Assembly: GCF_009649815.1 (NCBI RefSeq) | Contig: NZ_WJIC01000001.1 | Span: forward strand, 186,001 to 250,000 | Length of the DNA: 64,000 nucleotides | Direction: 5' to 3' | Source: Nocardia sp. SYP-A9097 | Lineage (GTDB): Bacteria > Actinomycetota > Actinomycetes > Mycobacteriales > Mycobacteriaceae | Shown here: positions 15,758 to 26,655 of the stretch, in pieces | How the letters are laid out: each line of letters starts with the position of its first letter | Numbering within the stretch: the first letter of the stretch is position 1 | Program-made: the position numbers and the translations under genes | The notes under the pieces: model-generated | Database searches by the model: none | Seen by the model: only the letters and a program-made list of their open reading frames with translations | What the model was told of the DNA's origin: nothing

Positions 15758-15783
15758 CCTGGTTTCTCGGTTCAGTCGGCCGT

Positions 15784-15993
15784 TCAGGCGCGCTTGAACT
15801 CCCCATCGGATACGCCCGAAAGGAACGCATCCCATTCGCCGGGGGTGAAAGCCAAGACAGGGCCGGTGCCGTGCTGCTTACTGTCACGCACCCCGACATT
15901 GCCGTCCACGAGAAAAGCGACCTCTACGCAGTTACCGTTCGGGCCGCTGTGTTTGCTCTTGCGCCATACGGCGCCTGTGAAATCCACATTCAC
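15784..15993 (-). CDS. DUF397 domain protein
   Basis: A 69-residue DUF397 protein. W10-R-K-S, SGPNGNCVEVAF, VGVRDSK and LAFTPGEWDAFL are the family's conserved features. These proteins usually lie next to a large XRE regulator and act with it. No such partner adjoins here; the nearest XRE regulator is 4 kb away at 10.7-11.9 kb. Confidence 0.88.
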   Translation of the reverse strand: MNVDFTGAVWRKSKHSGPNGNCVEVAFLVDGNVGVRDSKQHGTGPVLAFTPGEWDAFLSGVSDGEFKRA

Positions 15994-16386
15994 TGTACTA
16001 GCTCCTTGTCTGCATCAAGCACGAGATCTTGCTGGCATCGATCTTGGTAACGCCGGCATCCAACGAGATTCGCGGATCCTGCGTACGCCGCGAGTTGCAC
16101 GCAACCTCTCCGTACAACCTGCTCTCTGCACTTCACGATGGGAATGCACCCCCGATGGCCGTTCCCGCGCTAAACACTAGCAGGGTTCGTCATAAGGAGA
16201 TCGCATTCTTTCGTTTTCAATCAGCAAATTTGCAGCAAGGTTAGCCAGCTAATTATTTGCCTGGAAATAGCCTTCTAATTGAACGCATAAATAATGAAGG
16301 CCGCAATTAGGTTGTCGGTGCATTAGCGGATCTCCCGGCTATCTCCCGCTCCGCCGGCAGCGGCGGCATCCTGGATCATGGGGTAC
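15994..16386. other. intergenic region, AT-rich core
   Basis: No gene is visible. Roughly 16190-16320 is clearly less GC-rich than the surroundings (for example AATTATTTGCC and AAATAATGAAGG). This suggests a promoter region for the DUF397 gene and/or DUF309 gene, or a short horizontally acquired stretch. No clear repeat or RNA fold seen. Confidence 0.4.
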
Positions 16387-16881
16387 ATGGGCGAACAGCC
16401 GCAAGAAGAGACCGAACGCGACCGCGACGACGACGGGCGTGCCCGGAATGCCCGACCTCGCGACCGATTCGGTCGGCCACTACCCTTCGGCAGCACCGGC
16501 ATCCCGCGCATTCCGGATGATCTCCAACTCACCCCCGAGGAGACCCTCGACTACGCACAACGCCTGCTCGACGACGGCCTGGCATTCAACGCACACGAGG
16601 TACTCGAAGCCGCTTGGAAGCACGGCCCGTTCGCCGAGCGGATGCTGTGGCAGGGGCTCGCGCAATACGCCGTTGGCCTGACCCACATTCAACGCGAAAA
16701 TCCGAAGGGCGCCCGCACTCTGCTGGAACGCGCGGCACAGCGCCTCACAGCCTTCGGACCACCCCCGTACGGTATCGACAGCACCGGACTCATCGCCCGC
16801 GCGCACACCCTGCTCATCGCTCTCGACCAGCAGAAACCGCTGTCCGAGGCCGATCTGAGCCCGCAGCTGCGGATTCACTGA
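16387..16881 (+). CDS. DUF309 domain protein
   Basis: About 164 residues, with a charged disordered N-terminal tail (~45 residues) followed by the DUF309 helical domain. The signature FNAHEVLEAAWKHGP and the helix WQGLAQYAVGLTHIQRENPKGA are diagnostic. The function is not established; the His and Glu of the AHEVLE motif suggest a metal or catalytic site. ATG 16378 is a possible earlier start. Confidence 0.82.
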   Translation: MGEQPQEETERDRDDDGRARNARPRDRFGRPLPFGSTGIPRIPDDLQLTPEETLDYAQRLLDDGLAFNAHEVLEAAWKHGPFAERMLWQGLAQYAVGLTHIQRENPKGARTLLERAAQRLTAFGPPPYGIDSTGLIARAHTLLIALDQQKPLSEADLSPQLRIH

Positions 16882-17013
16882 GTTCACAATCCAACTGCCA
16901 CTTCGCAACTCGTGTGTACACCCGCAACAGTGCGAAGCACCGGAGAACCGGCGAAGACTGCGAACCCGGGGCCTCGCGCCCGCGCCCGGGCACCCCACCT
17001 AGCATTGGCGAAC

Positions 17014-17916
17014 GTGCCCGGATTCGGACGATTCGCCCCCAGCCCCTCAGGTGATCTGCACCTCGGGAATCTGCGCACCGCCCTGCTCGCCTGGTTGTTC
17101 GCGCGCTCGACCGGACGCGGCTTCCTGATCCGGATGGAAGACCTGGATCGGGTGAAAGCCGGTGCGGCCGAACGACAACTGGCCGACCTCGCCGCCATCG
17201 GACTCGACTGGGACGGACCCGTCGTCCGGCAATCCGAACGCCTGCCGCTGTACGACGACGCCATCGCACGCCTGACCGCCGCCGGACGCACCTACGAATG
17301 TTTCTGCACGCGAAGGGAGATCCAGCAGGCCGTCAGCGCGCCACACGGACCCATGGGCGCGTACCCGGGCACCTGCCGCGATCTCACCGGAAACGAACGC
17401 GCACAATGGCGAGCACAAGGCCGACCAGCGGCCATCCGCCTGCGCGCCGACATCACCGAACTCGAGATCACCGATGAGCTGCTCGGCAGCTATCGCGGCG
17501 TGGTCGACGATCTGGTGCTGCGCCGCGGCGACGGCAGCCCGGCCTACAACCTCGCCGTCGTGGTCGACGATGCGGCGCAAGGCATCGACCAGGTGGTGCG
17601 CGGGGACGATCTGCTGCCCTCCACCCCACGTCAGGTGTACCTCGCCACCCTGCTGGGACTGCCGATTCCGCATTACGCGCATGTCCCGCTGGTGCTCAAT
17701 ACCGCCGGGCAGCGCCTGGCCAAGCGCGACGGCGCAGTCACCCTGCACGATCGAATCGCCCTCGGCGAGACCGCAACCCAGGTTTCGAACATCCTCACGG
17801 CCTCACTGGGCTACCCCGACGCAACCACAATCTCCCAGTTACCGACCATATTCCGGCCGGACACCTTGCCGAAAGAACCATGGAGACTCGACCCCAACGG
17901 GTTGTTGCAACCCTGA
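17014..17916 (+). CDS. gluQ: glutamyl-Q tRNA(Asp) synthetase
   Basis: A 300-residue protein equal to the catalytic half of GluRS without an anticodon-binding domain, which defines GluQRS. The HIGH motif appears as [11 protein letters not shown], the KMSKS equivalent as RLAKRDG, and the zinc site as CFC...YPGTC. The enzyme attaches glutamate to the cyclopentene ring of queuosine in tRNA-Asp. GTG 17014 is chosen because it places [10 protein letters not shown] at the usual N-terminal position. A Q-precursor transporter and tgt lie within 4 kb. Confidence 0.88.
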   Translation: MPGFGRFAPSPSGDLHLGNLRTALLAWLFARSTGRGFLIRMEDLDRVKAGAAERQLADLAAIGLDWDGPVVRQSERLPLYDDAIARLTAAGRTYECFCTRREIQQAVSAPHGPMGAYPGTCRDLTGNERAQWRAQGRPAAIRLRADITELEITDELLGSYRGVVDDLVLRRGDGSPAYNLAVVVDDAAQGIDQVVRGDDLLPSTPRQVYLATLLGLPIPHYAHVPLVLNTAGQRLAKRDGAVTLHDRIALGETATQVSNILTASLGYPDATTISQLPTIFRPDTLPKEPWRLDPNGLLQP

Positions 17917-17980
17917 TCAGGTCCGTAACGTACGCACTCGACCCAGATCCCGAACGAATTCGACGAGGACGGCGAACACA

Positions 17981-18769
17981 ATGACGAGCGGTGGGTACGA
18001 CCCCAACCAATATCCGCAGGGCGGCCAGCCGTACGGGCAGCAGCCGTACCCGCAGGGCCAGCCTTACGGACAGCAGCCCCAGCAGCCCTACGGTCAGCAG
18101 CCGCAGCAGCCTTATGGCCAGCAGCCGCCGTCGGACCCGTACGGCCAGCAGCAGCCTCCGGCGTACGGCCAGCCTCCGGCCTACGGACAGCAGCCGGGCT
18201 ACGGCCAGCAGCAGCCGTCCGACCCCTACAACCAGCAGCCGCAGTTCGGGCAGCAGCAGCCCGGCTACGGTCAGCAGCCGTACCAGCCCTACGACGGCGG
18301 CCAACCGGGTTACAACGCACCGGGATTCGGTGGCGGCGTACAGCCCGGTGACCTGTGGACCCGCTTCGGCGCGCGAATCATCGACTACATCATCGCCGGT
18401 ATCCCGGCCGGCATCATCTACGGCGTGCTGTCCGCGGTCATCGGCGGCATCACCGGCACCGTGCTCGGCTTCTTCGTCATGTACGCCATCATCACCGGCT
18501 ACTTCGTCGGTATGGAGACCACCCAGGGCACCACCCTGGGCAAGAAGCTGCTCGGCCTGCGCGTGCTCGCGCCCGGCGGCGCGGCCAAGATCGACCCGAA
18601 GACTTCGCTGCTGCGCAACCTGTTCGTCGTGGTGAATGTCGTGTACTGCCTGGGCGGTCTGGTCGGCTTCGGTATGGCGATCTACATCGCCATCACCATC
18701 GAGCAGGACCCGAACAAGCAGGGCTGGCACGACAAGCTGGCGGGCGGCACCCAGGTCGTCAAGGGCTGA
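17981..18769 (+). CDS. RDD-family membrane protein with Q/P/Y/G-rich repeats
   Basis: A 262-residue protein. The first ~115 residues are low-complexity repeats of the type PYGQQP. The RDD domain follows, with [13 protein letters not shown] (the R-x3-D-D-like start), two or three membrane helices and [15 protein letters not shown] proteins have been linked to transport or to lipid and stress functions, but none is firmly assigned. The repeat tail probably faces the cytoplasm. A strong terminator follows. Confidence 0.82.
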   Translation: MTSGGYDPNQYPQGGQPYGQQPYPQGQPYGQQPQQPYGQQPQQPYGQQPPSDPYGQQQPPAYGQPPAYGQQPGYGQQQPSDPYNQQPQFGQQQPGYGQQPYQPYDGGQPGYNAPGFGGGVQPGDLWTRFGARIIDYIIAGIPAGIIYGVLSAVIGGITGTVLGFFVMYAIITGYFVGMETTQGTTLGKKLLGLRVLAPGGAAKIDPKTSLLRNLFVVVNVVYCLGGLVGFGMAIYIAITIEQDPNKQGWHDKLAGGTQVVKG

Positions 18770-18781
18770 TAACAGCTACAT

Positions 18782-18821
18782 GAAGCGGGGCGCATCCATT
18801 CGAATGGATGCGCCCCGCTTC
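18782..18821. terminator. perfect 40-nt palindromic terminator
   Basis: A 20-bp perfect palindrome, followed rightward by GGTTTTC, lies between the convergent RDD and DUF4190 genes. Confidence 0.8.
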
Positions 18822-18841
18822 GGTTTTCGGCTCTGTCGCGG

Positions 18842-19435
18842 CTAGGAGCTACCCGCGCCGATGAACGCGGCACCGAGGATCAGCCACAGCACAATGCCCA
18901 GCGCCAGCCCGGCCGCACCGACCCAGATACCGCCCTGCGCGAGACCCCGGCCGTCCTGCCCGGACTGCTTCACCTGATTCAGCGCCACCACACCGAGCAC
19001 CAGGCCCACCAGCGAACCGATCGGCAGGAAGCAGAAGAACAGGGTCGACAGGCCCAGCACCGAGACGATCAGCGAGGCGATGGCCAGGCCGTTCGTGCCC
19101 AGCCCCGGCGCCTGATAGCCGTAGGGCTGATACCCGGGCTGATAGTTGTACGGCTGGCCGGGAGCCGGCTGCGCGAACCCACCGGAATTCGGCTGCGCGA
19201 ACCCGCCGGACGGATTCGGTTGCGGCGGAGGATAATTCGGATACTGCGGCTGCGATGGCGGATTCACCGGCGGATACTGCAGCGGCTGCGGCCCGGGCGT
19301 CGCCGGCGGCTTCTGGAGATTCGGCGCGGAAGAGTATCCGGCCGGTGGTGGGGTGGGCTGCGGCGCGGCGGCACCGGGCGCGCTGTCACCGCCGTACTGC
19401 TTCCACCACTCGTCGGAATCGCCGGGTTGCGTCAT
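18842..19435 (-). CDS. DUF4190-type membrane protein with proline-rich N-terminus
   Basis: A 197-residue protein. Residues ~15-110 are Pro/Gln/Tyr/Gly-rich and disordered. Two membrane helices follow (GLAIASLIVSVLGLSTLFFCFLPIG... and LGVVALNQVKQSGQDGRGLA...), the DUF4190 pattern in which the loop carries GQxGRGLA. Function unknown. It is convergent with the RDD gene and divergent from the transporter yhhQ. Confidence 0.78.
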   Translation of the reverse strand: MTQPGDSDEWWKQYGGDSAPGAAAPQPTPPPAGYSSAPNLQKPPATPGPQPLQYPPVNPPSQPQYPNYPPPQPNPSGGFAQPNSGGFAQPAPGQPYNYQPGYQPYGYQAPGLGTNGLAIASLIVSVLGLSTLFFCFLPIGSLVGLVLGVVALNQVKQSGQDGRGLAQGGIWVGAAGLALGIVLWLILGAAFIGAGSS

Positions 19436-19497
19436 TCGACAAGACTAAGCCACCCCACCAGCCCATAACCATCGATCACACCGGGGATACTGCTCGG

Positions 19498-20268
19498 GTG
19501 AGCGATACGAAAACGGTCGATTCAGACCGATCTGGACACCCCGCGCCCGAGCACGCAGCATTCGCCTCGGCCGCGGGGGGCTACTACACGCAGGTGGTCG
19601 TGGTTTTCACGGCGGTCCTGCTGATCTCCAATATCTGTGCCACCAAGGGTGTGCAATTCTTCGCCGACAAGCATGTCGCACTCGGCCCGATCCAACTGCT
19701 GCCGATCAATACCGACGGCGCGTTCTTCCTCTTCCCGCTCGCCTATGTCATCGGCGACATCCTCAGCGAGGTCTACGGCTTCAAGGCCACCCGCCGCGCC
19801 GTCTACTACGGCTTCGGCGCGCTGCTGCTGATGGTCCTCACCTTCTGGGCCGCCATCGGGCTGCCCGCCGCCGACTTCTACGAGAACCAGGACTCGTTCC
19901 GCAATGTCCTGGGCACCACACCGCAATTGGTGGTCGCCGGCGTCGCCGGATACTTCGTCGGCCAGTTCCTGAACTCGGTCACCCTGGTGATGATCAAGGA
20001 ACGTACCAAGGAGAAGCACCTGTGGGCCCGCCTGCTCGGCTCCACCGTCGCCGGTGAATTCGGCGACACCCTGGTGTTCTGCTCCATCGCCGCCACCGCC
20101 ATCGGCATCCACACCTGGCCCGACTTCATCAACTACGTGCTGGTCGGCTTCGTCTGGAAGACGTTGGTGGAGGCCATGATCCTGCCCATCAGCTACCGCT
20201 GCATCGCCTTCCTCAAGAAGCGCGAGCCCAGCTACCGTCCACGCGAGCGCTCGGCGCTCTACGAGTAG
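19498..20268 (+). CDS. yhhQ: queuosine precursor transporter (YhhQ/QPTR family)
   Basis: A 256-residue protein with about six membrane helices. The family features include VLLISNICATKGV, the acidic loop YVIGDILSEVYGFKATRR and the helix-loop GEFGDTLVFCSIA. YhhQ-type proteins import preQ0, preQ1 or queuine. The gene starts with GTG and points convergently at tgt, whose product inserts the imported base into tRNA, which supports the assignment. Confidence 0.87.
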   Translation: MSDTKTVDSDRSGHPAPEHAAFASAAGGYYTQVVVVFTAVLLISNICATKGVQFFADKHVALGPIQLLPINTDGAFFLFPLAYVIGDILSEVYGFKATRRAVYYGFGALLLMVLTFWAAIGLPAADFYENQDSFRNVLGTTPQLVVAGVAGYFVGQFLNSVTLVMIKERTKEKHLWARLLGSTVAGEFGDTLVFCSIAATAIGIHTWPDFINYVLVGFVWKTLVEAMILPISYRCIAFLKKREPSYRPRERSALYE

Positions 20269-20361
20269 GCGGCCACGGCGCGGACGCCGCCCGCAGTGCG
20301 GCGGCCGCGCAAACGCGGGTAGTCCCTTGCCATTTCGATGATCTCGGCATCGGTGAGTCCG

Positions 20362-21618
<1,257 letters not shown>

Positions 21619-23583
21619 CTAGCTGCTCACCTTGCTGAGCTCGATGGCGTCCGGCTCCTCGTCCTCTTCGATCGGGGCGGCGAACTGCGCCTGGTAGAGG
21701 CGGAAGTACGCGCCGCGGGCGGCCAGCAATGCCTTGTGGTTGCCGGTTTCGACGATCTTGCCCTTCTCCATGACGACGATCAGATCGGCGTCACGAATGG
21801 TCGAAAGGCGGTGCGCGATAACGAAACTGGTGCGATCCCGGCGCAGGGCGGCCATGGCGTGCTGAACCAGCAGCTCGGTACGGGTATCGACCGAGCTGGT
21901 GGCCTCGTCCAGGATGAGAATGGACGGCTTGGCCAGGAACGCACGCGCGATTGTGATGAGCTGCTTCTCACCGGCGCTGACGCCGGAGCCCTCCTCATCG
22001 ATCATGGTCTCGTAGCCGTGCGGCAGCGCGTGCACGAAACGATCCACATACGCGGCCCGGGCGGCGGCGAGAATCTCCTCCTCCGACGCATTCGGATTGC
22101 CGTACGCGATGTTCTCCTTGATGGTCCCGCCGAACAACCAGGTGTCCTGCAACACCATGCCGATACGAGAACGCAGGTGATCACGCGTGATTCGGGTGAT
22201 ATCCACCTCGTCGATGGTGATCGCGCCGGAATCCACCTCGTAGAACCGCATGAGCAGATTCACCAGCGTGGTCTTGCCCGCACCGGTCGGCCCGACGATC
22301 GCCACCACATGACCGGGCTCGGCGACGAGGGACAGCTCCTCGATGATCGGCGTCTCCGGCTCGTACCGGAAGGACACCTTCTCGAAGGCGACGCGGCCGC
22401 GATCCACCGGCCGCGAATCCTCCACCTCGGGATCGGGCACCTGCTCCTCGGAGTCCAGGATCTCGAAGATCCGCTCCGCCGAGGCCACACCCGACTGCAG
22501 CATGTTGATCATGGAGCCGATCTGGGTGAGCGGCTGGGTGAACCCGCGCGAGTACTGGATGAACGCCTGCACCTCACCCAGGGACAGCTGACCCGACGCC
22601 ACCCGCAGACCACCGACCACGGCGATGAGCACGTAGTTCAGGTTTCCCAGGAACATGATGGCGGGCATGATCAGGCCGGAGATGAACTGCGACTGGAACG
22701 AGGCGTCGTAGAGCTTGTCGTTGGTCTCGTCGAACTTCTCGCCGACCTCGCGCACCCGGCCGAACGCGCTCACCACCTCGTGCCCGGTGAACGCCTCCTC
22801 GACCTGGGCATTGGCCTGGCCGGTCAGCTTCCACTGATCCACGAAATGCGGCTTGGAACGCTTGGCGATCTGCGCGGTGACGATCACGGCCAGCGGCACG
22901 GTCAGCAGCGCGATAAGCGCCAGCAGCCACGAGATCCAGAACATCATGCCCAGAATGCCGATCACCGACAGCACCGAGATGAGCAGCTGGCTCATGGTCT
23001 GATTCAGCGTCTGCGCCACATTGTCGACATCATTGGTGACCCGGGAGAGCACATCACCGCGCGGCATGGAGTCGAAGTAGCTCAGCGGCAGGCGGTGGAT
23101 CTTCTCCTCGATCTCACCGCGTAGTCGCTTGACCGTCCGGTTGATCACCGCATTGAGCAGGTACGCCTGCAACCAGCCGAACACCGACGAGCCGACATAC
23201 AGCGCCAGCACCAGGGCCAGCACATGGCCGACGGCCGTGAAGTCAACGCCCACACCGGGAATCACGTCCATGCTGGCGAGCATGTCCGCGAAGGTCTTGT
23301 CCCCGCCCTGGCGCAGCGCCTCGACGGCCTGATCCTTGCTGGTCCCCGGCGGCAGGCCCTGGCCCAGCTGCTTACCGACCACACCGTCGAAGATGAGGTT
23401 GGTGGCCTTACCGAGAATCTGCGGACCCAGCGTATTGAGCACCACCGAACCGACGGCCAGCGCCAAAACGACTGTGAGATAGAAACGTTCGGGAGCGAGG
23501 CGGCGCATCAACCGCTGCAGCGACGGCCCGAAAGACTTGGCCTTGGTATCGGGCGCGCCGGGATTCGGCTGTCCCGGCCTCAT
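21619..23583 (-). CDS. ABC exporter subunit with catalytically complete NBD
   Basis: A 654-residue half-transporter with six membrane helices and a C-terminal ATPase. Walker A is GPTGAGKTTL, the signature VSAGEKQL, Walker B LILDEATSSVD with the catalytic Glu, and the H-loop AHRLST. ATG 23583 overlaps the upstream stop as ATGA, so it is co-translated with its partner. The arrangement resembles the M. tuberculosis Rv1272c/Rv1273c pair. It probably exports (or, as reported for that pair, moves) lipids or hydrophobic compounds; the substrate is unknown. Confidence 0.88.
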   Translation of the reverse strand: MRPGQPNPGAPDTKAKSFGPSLQRLMRRLAPERFYLTVVLALAVGSVVLNTLGPQILGKATNLIFDGVVGKQLGQGLPPGTSKDQAVEALRQGGDKTFADMLASMDVIPGVGVDFTAVGHVLALVLALYVGSSVFGWLQAYLLNAVINRTVKRLRGEIEEKIHRLPLSYFDSMPRGDVLSRVTNDVDNVAQTLNQTMSQLLISVLSVIGILGMMFWISWLLALIALLTVPLAVIVTAQIAKRSKPHFVDQWKLTGQANAQVEEAFTGHEVVSAFGRVREVGEKFDETNDKLYDASFQSQFISGLIMPAIMFLGNLNYVLIAVVGGLRVASGQLSLGEVQAFIQYSRGFTQPLTQIGSMINMLQSGVASAERIFEILDSEEQVPDPEVEDSRPVDRGRVAFEKVSFRYEPETPIIEELSLVAEPGHVVAIVGPTGAGKTTLVNLLMRFYEVDSGAITIDEVDITRITRDHLRSRIGMVLQDTWLFGGTIKENIAYGNPNASEEEILAAARAAYVDRFVHALPHGYETMIDEEGSGVSAGEKQLITIARAFLAKPSILILDEATSSVDTRTELLVQHAMAALRRDRTSFVIAHRLSTIRDADLIVVMEKGKIVETGNHKALLAARGAYFRLYQAQFAAPIEEDEEPDAIELSKVSS

Positions 23584-25313
23584 CGGACTTCCTCGACGCT
23601 GAACTGGGACTCCACGATCTCCCGGTACTCCTTGCAATCGCGCAGCAGTTGGTCGTGGGTACCGATACCCGCCATGGCGCCGTCCTCCAGCACCACAATC
23701 TGATCGGCCTCACGGATGGTCGAAATCCGTTGCGCCACAATGATCACCGACGCATCGGAGGTCTCCGGCCGCAGTGCGTCACGAACCCGCACATCGGTGG
23801 CGACATCGAGCGCGGAGAAGCAGTCGTCGAAAAGGTAGATGCGCGGCTTGCGCACCAGCGCGCGGGCAATGGCCAGGCGTTGCCGCTGACCACCCGAGAC
23901 GGTCGTACCGCCCTGTGCGACAGGGGTTTCCAGCCCCTGCGGCATCTCCCTGACGAAGTCGGCGGCCTGCGCGATCTCCAGCGCGTGCCACAGTTCCTCA
24001 TCGGTCGCATCCGGCTTGCCGTAGCGCAGATTCGAGCCGACCGTGCCGGAGAACAGATACGCCTTCTGCGGCACCAGGCCGATCTGATTGCGCAACGACT
24101 CCAATTCGATATGCCGCACATCGGTGCCGCCCACGTAGACGGCGCCGTCGGTGACATCGATGAGCCGCGGAATCAGATTGACCAGCGTAGTCTTACCCGC
24201 ACCGGTCGCGCCGACAATCGCGGTGGTGGTGCCGGGCTCGGTACGGAACCGAATCGCCTGCAGCACCGGCTTTTCCGCGCCCGGGAACTTGAATTCGGCG
24301 AAGGCCAGATCCACGATCGCGGGATCCTCCTTGAACGCCTGCGGCAGCCGCGGCTCCGTCACCGAGGAGTCGGTCTCCAGCACCCCACCGATGCGCTCGG
24401 CCGAGACCGCCGCGCGCGGAGCCATCATGGCCAGGAACGAGGCCATCATGACCGCGGTCAAGATCTGCATGATGTACGACAGCATCGCGGTGAGCGAGCC
24501 GATCTGCATGGTCCCGTCGTCGATATTGTGGCCGCCAAACCAGATCACGCCCACGGCGGTCACATTCGAGATCAGCATGACCAGCGGGAACATCAGCGCC
24601 ATATAGCGGCCGACATACAGCGACTGCTCGGTCAGCTCGGTATTGGCGACACCGAAACGCCACGCCTCCTGCCGCTCGCGCACGAACGCGCGCACCACGC
24701 GAATACCCGTGATCTGTTCGCGCAGCACACGATTCACCGCATCGATGCGCTCCTGCATGCGCCGGAAACCGGGCACCATGCGGGCGATGATCAAGGCCAT
24801 GGCCAGACCCAGCGCGGGCACCGCGATGAGCAACAGCCAGGACAGGCCGAGGCTTTCGCGCAACGCCATGATCACACCGCCCACGCACATGATCGGGGCC
24901 ATCACCAGGATGGTCGCGCTCATCAGCACGAGCAGCTGTACCTGCTGCACATCATTGGTATTGCGGGTAATCAGCGAGGGTGCGCCGAAGACACCGACCT
25001 CGCGGGCGGAGAAGGTGCCGACCCGGTGCAGCAGGGCCGCGCGCATATCGCGGCCCGCGGCCATGGCGGCCTGTGCGCCGAGATAGACCGAGATGCCCTG
25101 CGCGATGATCTGCACGCCGGTGACGGCGAGCATCATCAGGCCGGTGCTCCAGATATAACCGATATCGCCCTTGGTGACGCCATTGTCGATGATGTCGGCG
25201 TTCAGGCTCGGCAGATACAGCATGGCGATGACCGAGATCAGCTGAAGCACGACGACCCCCGCCAACTGCTTGCGGTAGGGCGCCAAGAAGGTGCGGAGTA
25301 GTCGAATCAACAT
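23580..25313 (-). CDS. ABC exporter subunit with degenerate NBD
   Basis: A 577-residue half-transporter with six membrane helices followed by an ATPase with Walker A GATGAGKTTL and signature VSGGQRQRL. Walker B reads LFDDCFSALD, so Asp replaces the catalytic Glu, and the H-loop reads AQRIST, so Gln replaces His. This is the degenerate-site half of an asymmetric heterodimeric exporter (TM287/288, BmrCD type). It is coupled to the complete half downstream by an ATGA overlap. Confidence 0.88.
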   Translation of the reverse strand: MLIRLLRTFLAPYRKQLAGVVVLQLISVIAMLYLPSLNADIIDNGVTKGDIGYIWSTGLMMLAVTGVQIIAQGISVYLGAQAAMAAGRDMRAALLHRVGTFSAREVGVFGAPSLITRNTNDVQQVQLLVLMSATILVMAPIMCVGGVIMALRESLGLSWLLLIAVPALGLAMALIIARMVPGFRRMQERIDAVNRVLREQITGIRVVRAFVRERQEAWRFGVANTELTEQSLYVGRYMALMFPLVMLISNVTAVGVIWFGGHNIDDGTMQIGSLTAMLSYIMQILTAVMMASFLAMMAPRAAVSAERIGGVLETDSSVTEPRLPQAFKEDPAIVDLAFAEFKFPGAEKPVLQAIRFRTEPGTTTAIVGATGAGKTTLVNLIPRLIDVTDGAVYVGGTDVRHIELESLRNQIGLVPQKAYLFSGTVGSNLRYGKPDATDEELWHALEIAQAADFVREMPQGLETPVAQGGTTVSGGQRQRLAIARALVRKPRIYLFDDCFSALDVATDVRVRDALRPETSDASVIIVAQRISTIREADQIVVLEDGAMAGIGTHDQLLRDCKEYREIVESQFSVEEVR

Positions 25314-25382
25314 GATGCTGGCAGGCTACCGCCATCGAGCGGAGTGCGGCGCGCCGTTTTCCGAGTGCGCCACGTCACACCA

Positions 25383-25892
25383 TTACGGGCGGTCCAGATC
25401 CTGCCACTGCGTGGCTACCGGCCCGTCGGAGGTCCGTGAGCGCCGAGTCCAGGCATCCGGGTCGTGCAAAAGCTCGTCCAGAAAGGACGGGAGCAGGTCG
25501 TGCGCGATATCGGCGATGGTCACGCGCTCGAGCACCGAACGGATATTCACCCGCAGGCCGATCCACACCCGCTGCAGCGGTTCGGCCGCTCCGGTGTAGC
25601 TGACATCCTCCGGACGCTGTCCGCGCACCGAAGCCAAGGGCCCTTCGACCGCCCGAATCACATCGGCAATGCTGATTTCCGAAGCCGCCCGGGCAAGGCG
25701 ATATCCACCGTCCGGACCGCGGCGACTGGTCACCAAATTCCCGCGCCGCAGATCCGCGACAACCGATTCCAGCACCTTCGGCGGAATGTCCTGCGCGGCG
25801 GAGATCGCATCGGCCTTCACCGAATCCGATTGTGCCTTCGCGATTTCCACGAGGGTGCGCACCGCGTAATCGACCTTCGCGGTGATGTGCAC
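25383..25892 (-). CDS. Rrf2-family regulator without the Fe-S cysteines
   Basis: A 169-residue Rrf2 protein. The N-terminal winged helix (MHITAKVDYAVRTLVEIA, PPKVLESVVADLRRGNLV and RRGPDGGYRLAR) is typical. No cysteine is present, so unlike IscR or NsrR it cannot ligate an Fe-S cluster through Cys. It lies just upstream of the ABC pair in the same direction and may control it. Confidence 0.87.
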   Translation of the reverse strand: MHITAKVDYAVRTLVEIAKAQSDSVKADAISAAQDIPPKVLESVVADLRRGNLVTSRRGPDGGYRLARAASEISIADVIRAVEGPLASVRGQRPEDVSYTGAAEPLQRVWIGLRVNIRSVLERVTIADIAHDLLPSFLDELLHDPDAWTRRSRTSDGPVATQWQDLDRP

Positions 25893-25929
25893 TTCTCTCT
25901 CCTGATCTCGTTCGGTGGCGAACGAAATC

Positions 25930-26526
25930 CTATCGCGGCGAATTCAATACACCGAGCGCGGCTTCCAGGAGTACGCCGCCGATCAACTCCTCGGACGCGT
26001 TGGGGACGCTCTCCCGCGACATGAGCGCTGCGCTGAGCACCTGCATGGCGGCGGCCGCACGCAGGGTGGACTCGTCATCGGCGCCGGGTCCGGCGAGCCA
26101 GCGGCACATGCGGCGACTGAGATCGATCATGTCCGGATAGCGGTCACCGAGGGCATTGAGGATGGCGACGGTGTCGCGCATGCACAGGGTGCCGGCGGCA
26201 CGATGCCCGAGAATGGAACGCAGGTGTGATTCGAGTACCTCGCGCACGGTCTCGGGCGAATGCGGTATTTCGTCGAGGCTCTCCACCAACTCACCTAGGT
26301 CGTCGACCATCGGCTGGATTATCGCTATGAGCAAATCCACTTTCGAGGCGTAGTGATAGTAGAGCGATGCCTTTGTGATTCCCACCGCATCGGCTACTTC
26401 GCGCAGGCTGCTCTGCTCGAATCCTTTGCTGGTAAATAGCTCGATCGCGGCGTCGCGGATCGCGTCTTTCGTGCTTCTACCTGCGACAACAGTTCCCGCC
26501 ATACTTCGGCCCACCATGCGCCCCAT
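25930..26526 (-). CDS. TetR-family regulator of the MmpL transporter
   Basis: About 198 residues (190 if started at ATG 26502). The N-terminal HTH is clear: AAIELFTSKGFEQSSLREVADAVG, then ITKASLYYHYASK. It is divergent from the MmpL-type gene. Overlapping TAGGTAG/CTACCTA and CCTACCG/CGGTAGG palindromes in the shared promoter region are probable operators. It most likely represses the transporter until a ligand binds. Confidence 0.87.
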   Translation of the reverse strand: MGRMVGRSMAGTVVAGRSTKDAIRDAAIELFTSKGFEQSSLREVADAVGITKASLYYHYASKVDLLIAIIQPMVDDLGELVESLDEIPHSPETVREVLESHLRSILGHRAAGTLCMRDTVAILNALGDRYPDMIDLSRRMCRWLAGPGADDESTLRAAAAMQVLSAALMSRESVPNASEELIGGVLLEAALGVLNSPR

Positions 26527-26592
26527 CCTCTCACCACGTGTCGCGGCGCGAGTGACGCCGGAAAAGTTGAGGTTGTTCCTCCACTTAATTCA

Positions 26593-26619
26593 TAGGTAGT
26601 CTACCTACCGCACGGTAGG
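26593..26619. promoter_or_regulatory. overlapping TetR-type palindromes
   Basis: TAGGTAG-T-CTACCTA (26593-26607) overlaps CCTACCG-CA-CGGTAGG (26604-26619). Both are perfect inverted repeats between the divergent tetR and mmpL-type genes, about 37 nt before the transporter's GTG. Confidence 0.72.
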
Positions 26620-26655
26620 CAGAAATCCGCAGACACATCGCCAGGAGAACCCCTC

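Noticed and set aside
16190..16320. Small RNA or riboswitch in the AT-rich gap
   Set aside because: No stable stem-loop, terminator or recognisable aptamer pattern was seen; AT-richness alone is not enough.
18000..18330. DNA tandem repeat
   Set aside because: The repetitive CAGCAGCC/TACGG pattern follows from the Q/P/Y/G-rich protein tail of the RDD gene and needs no separate explanation.
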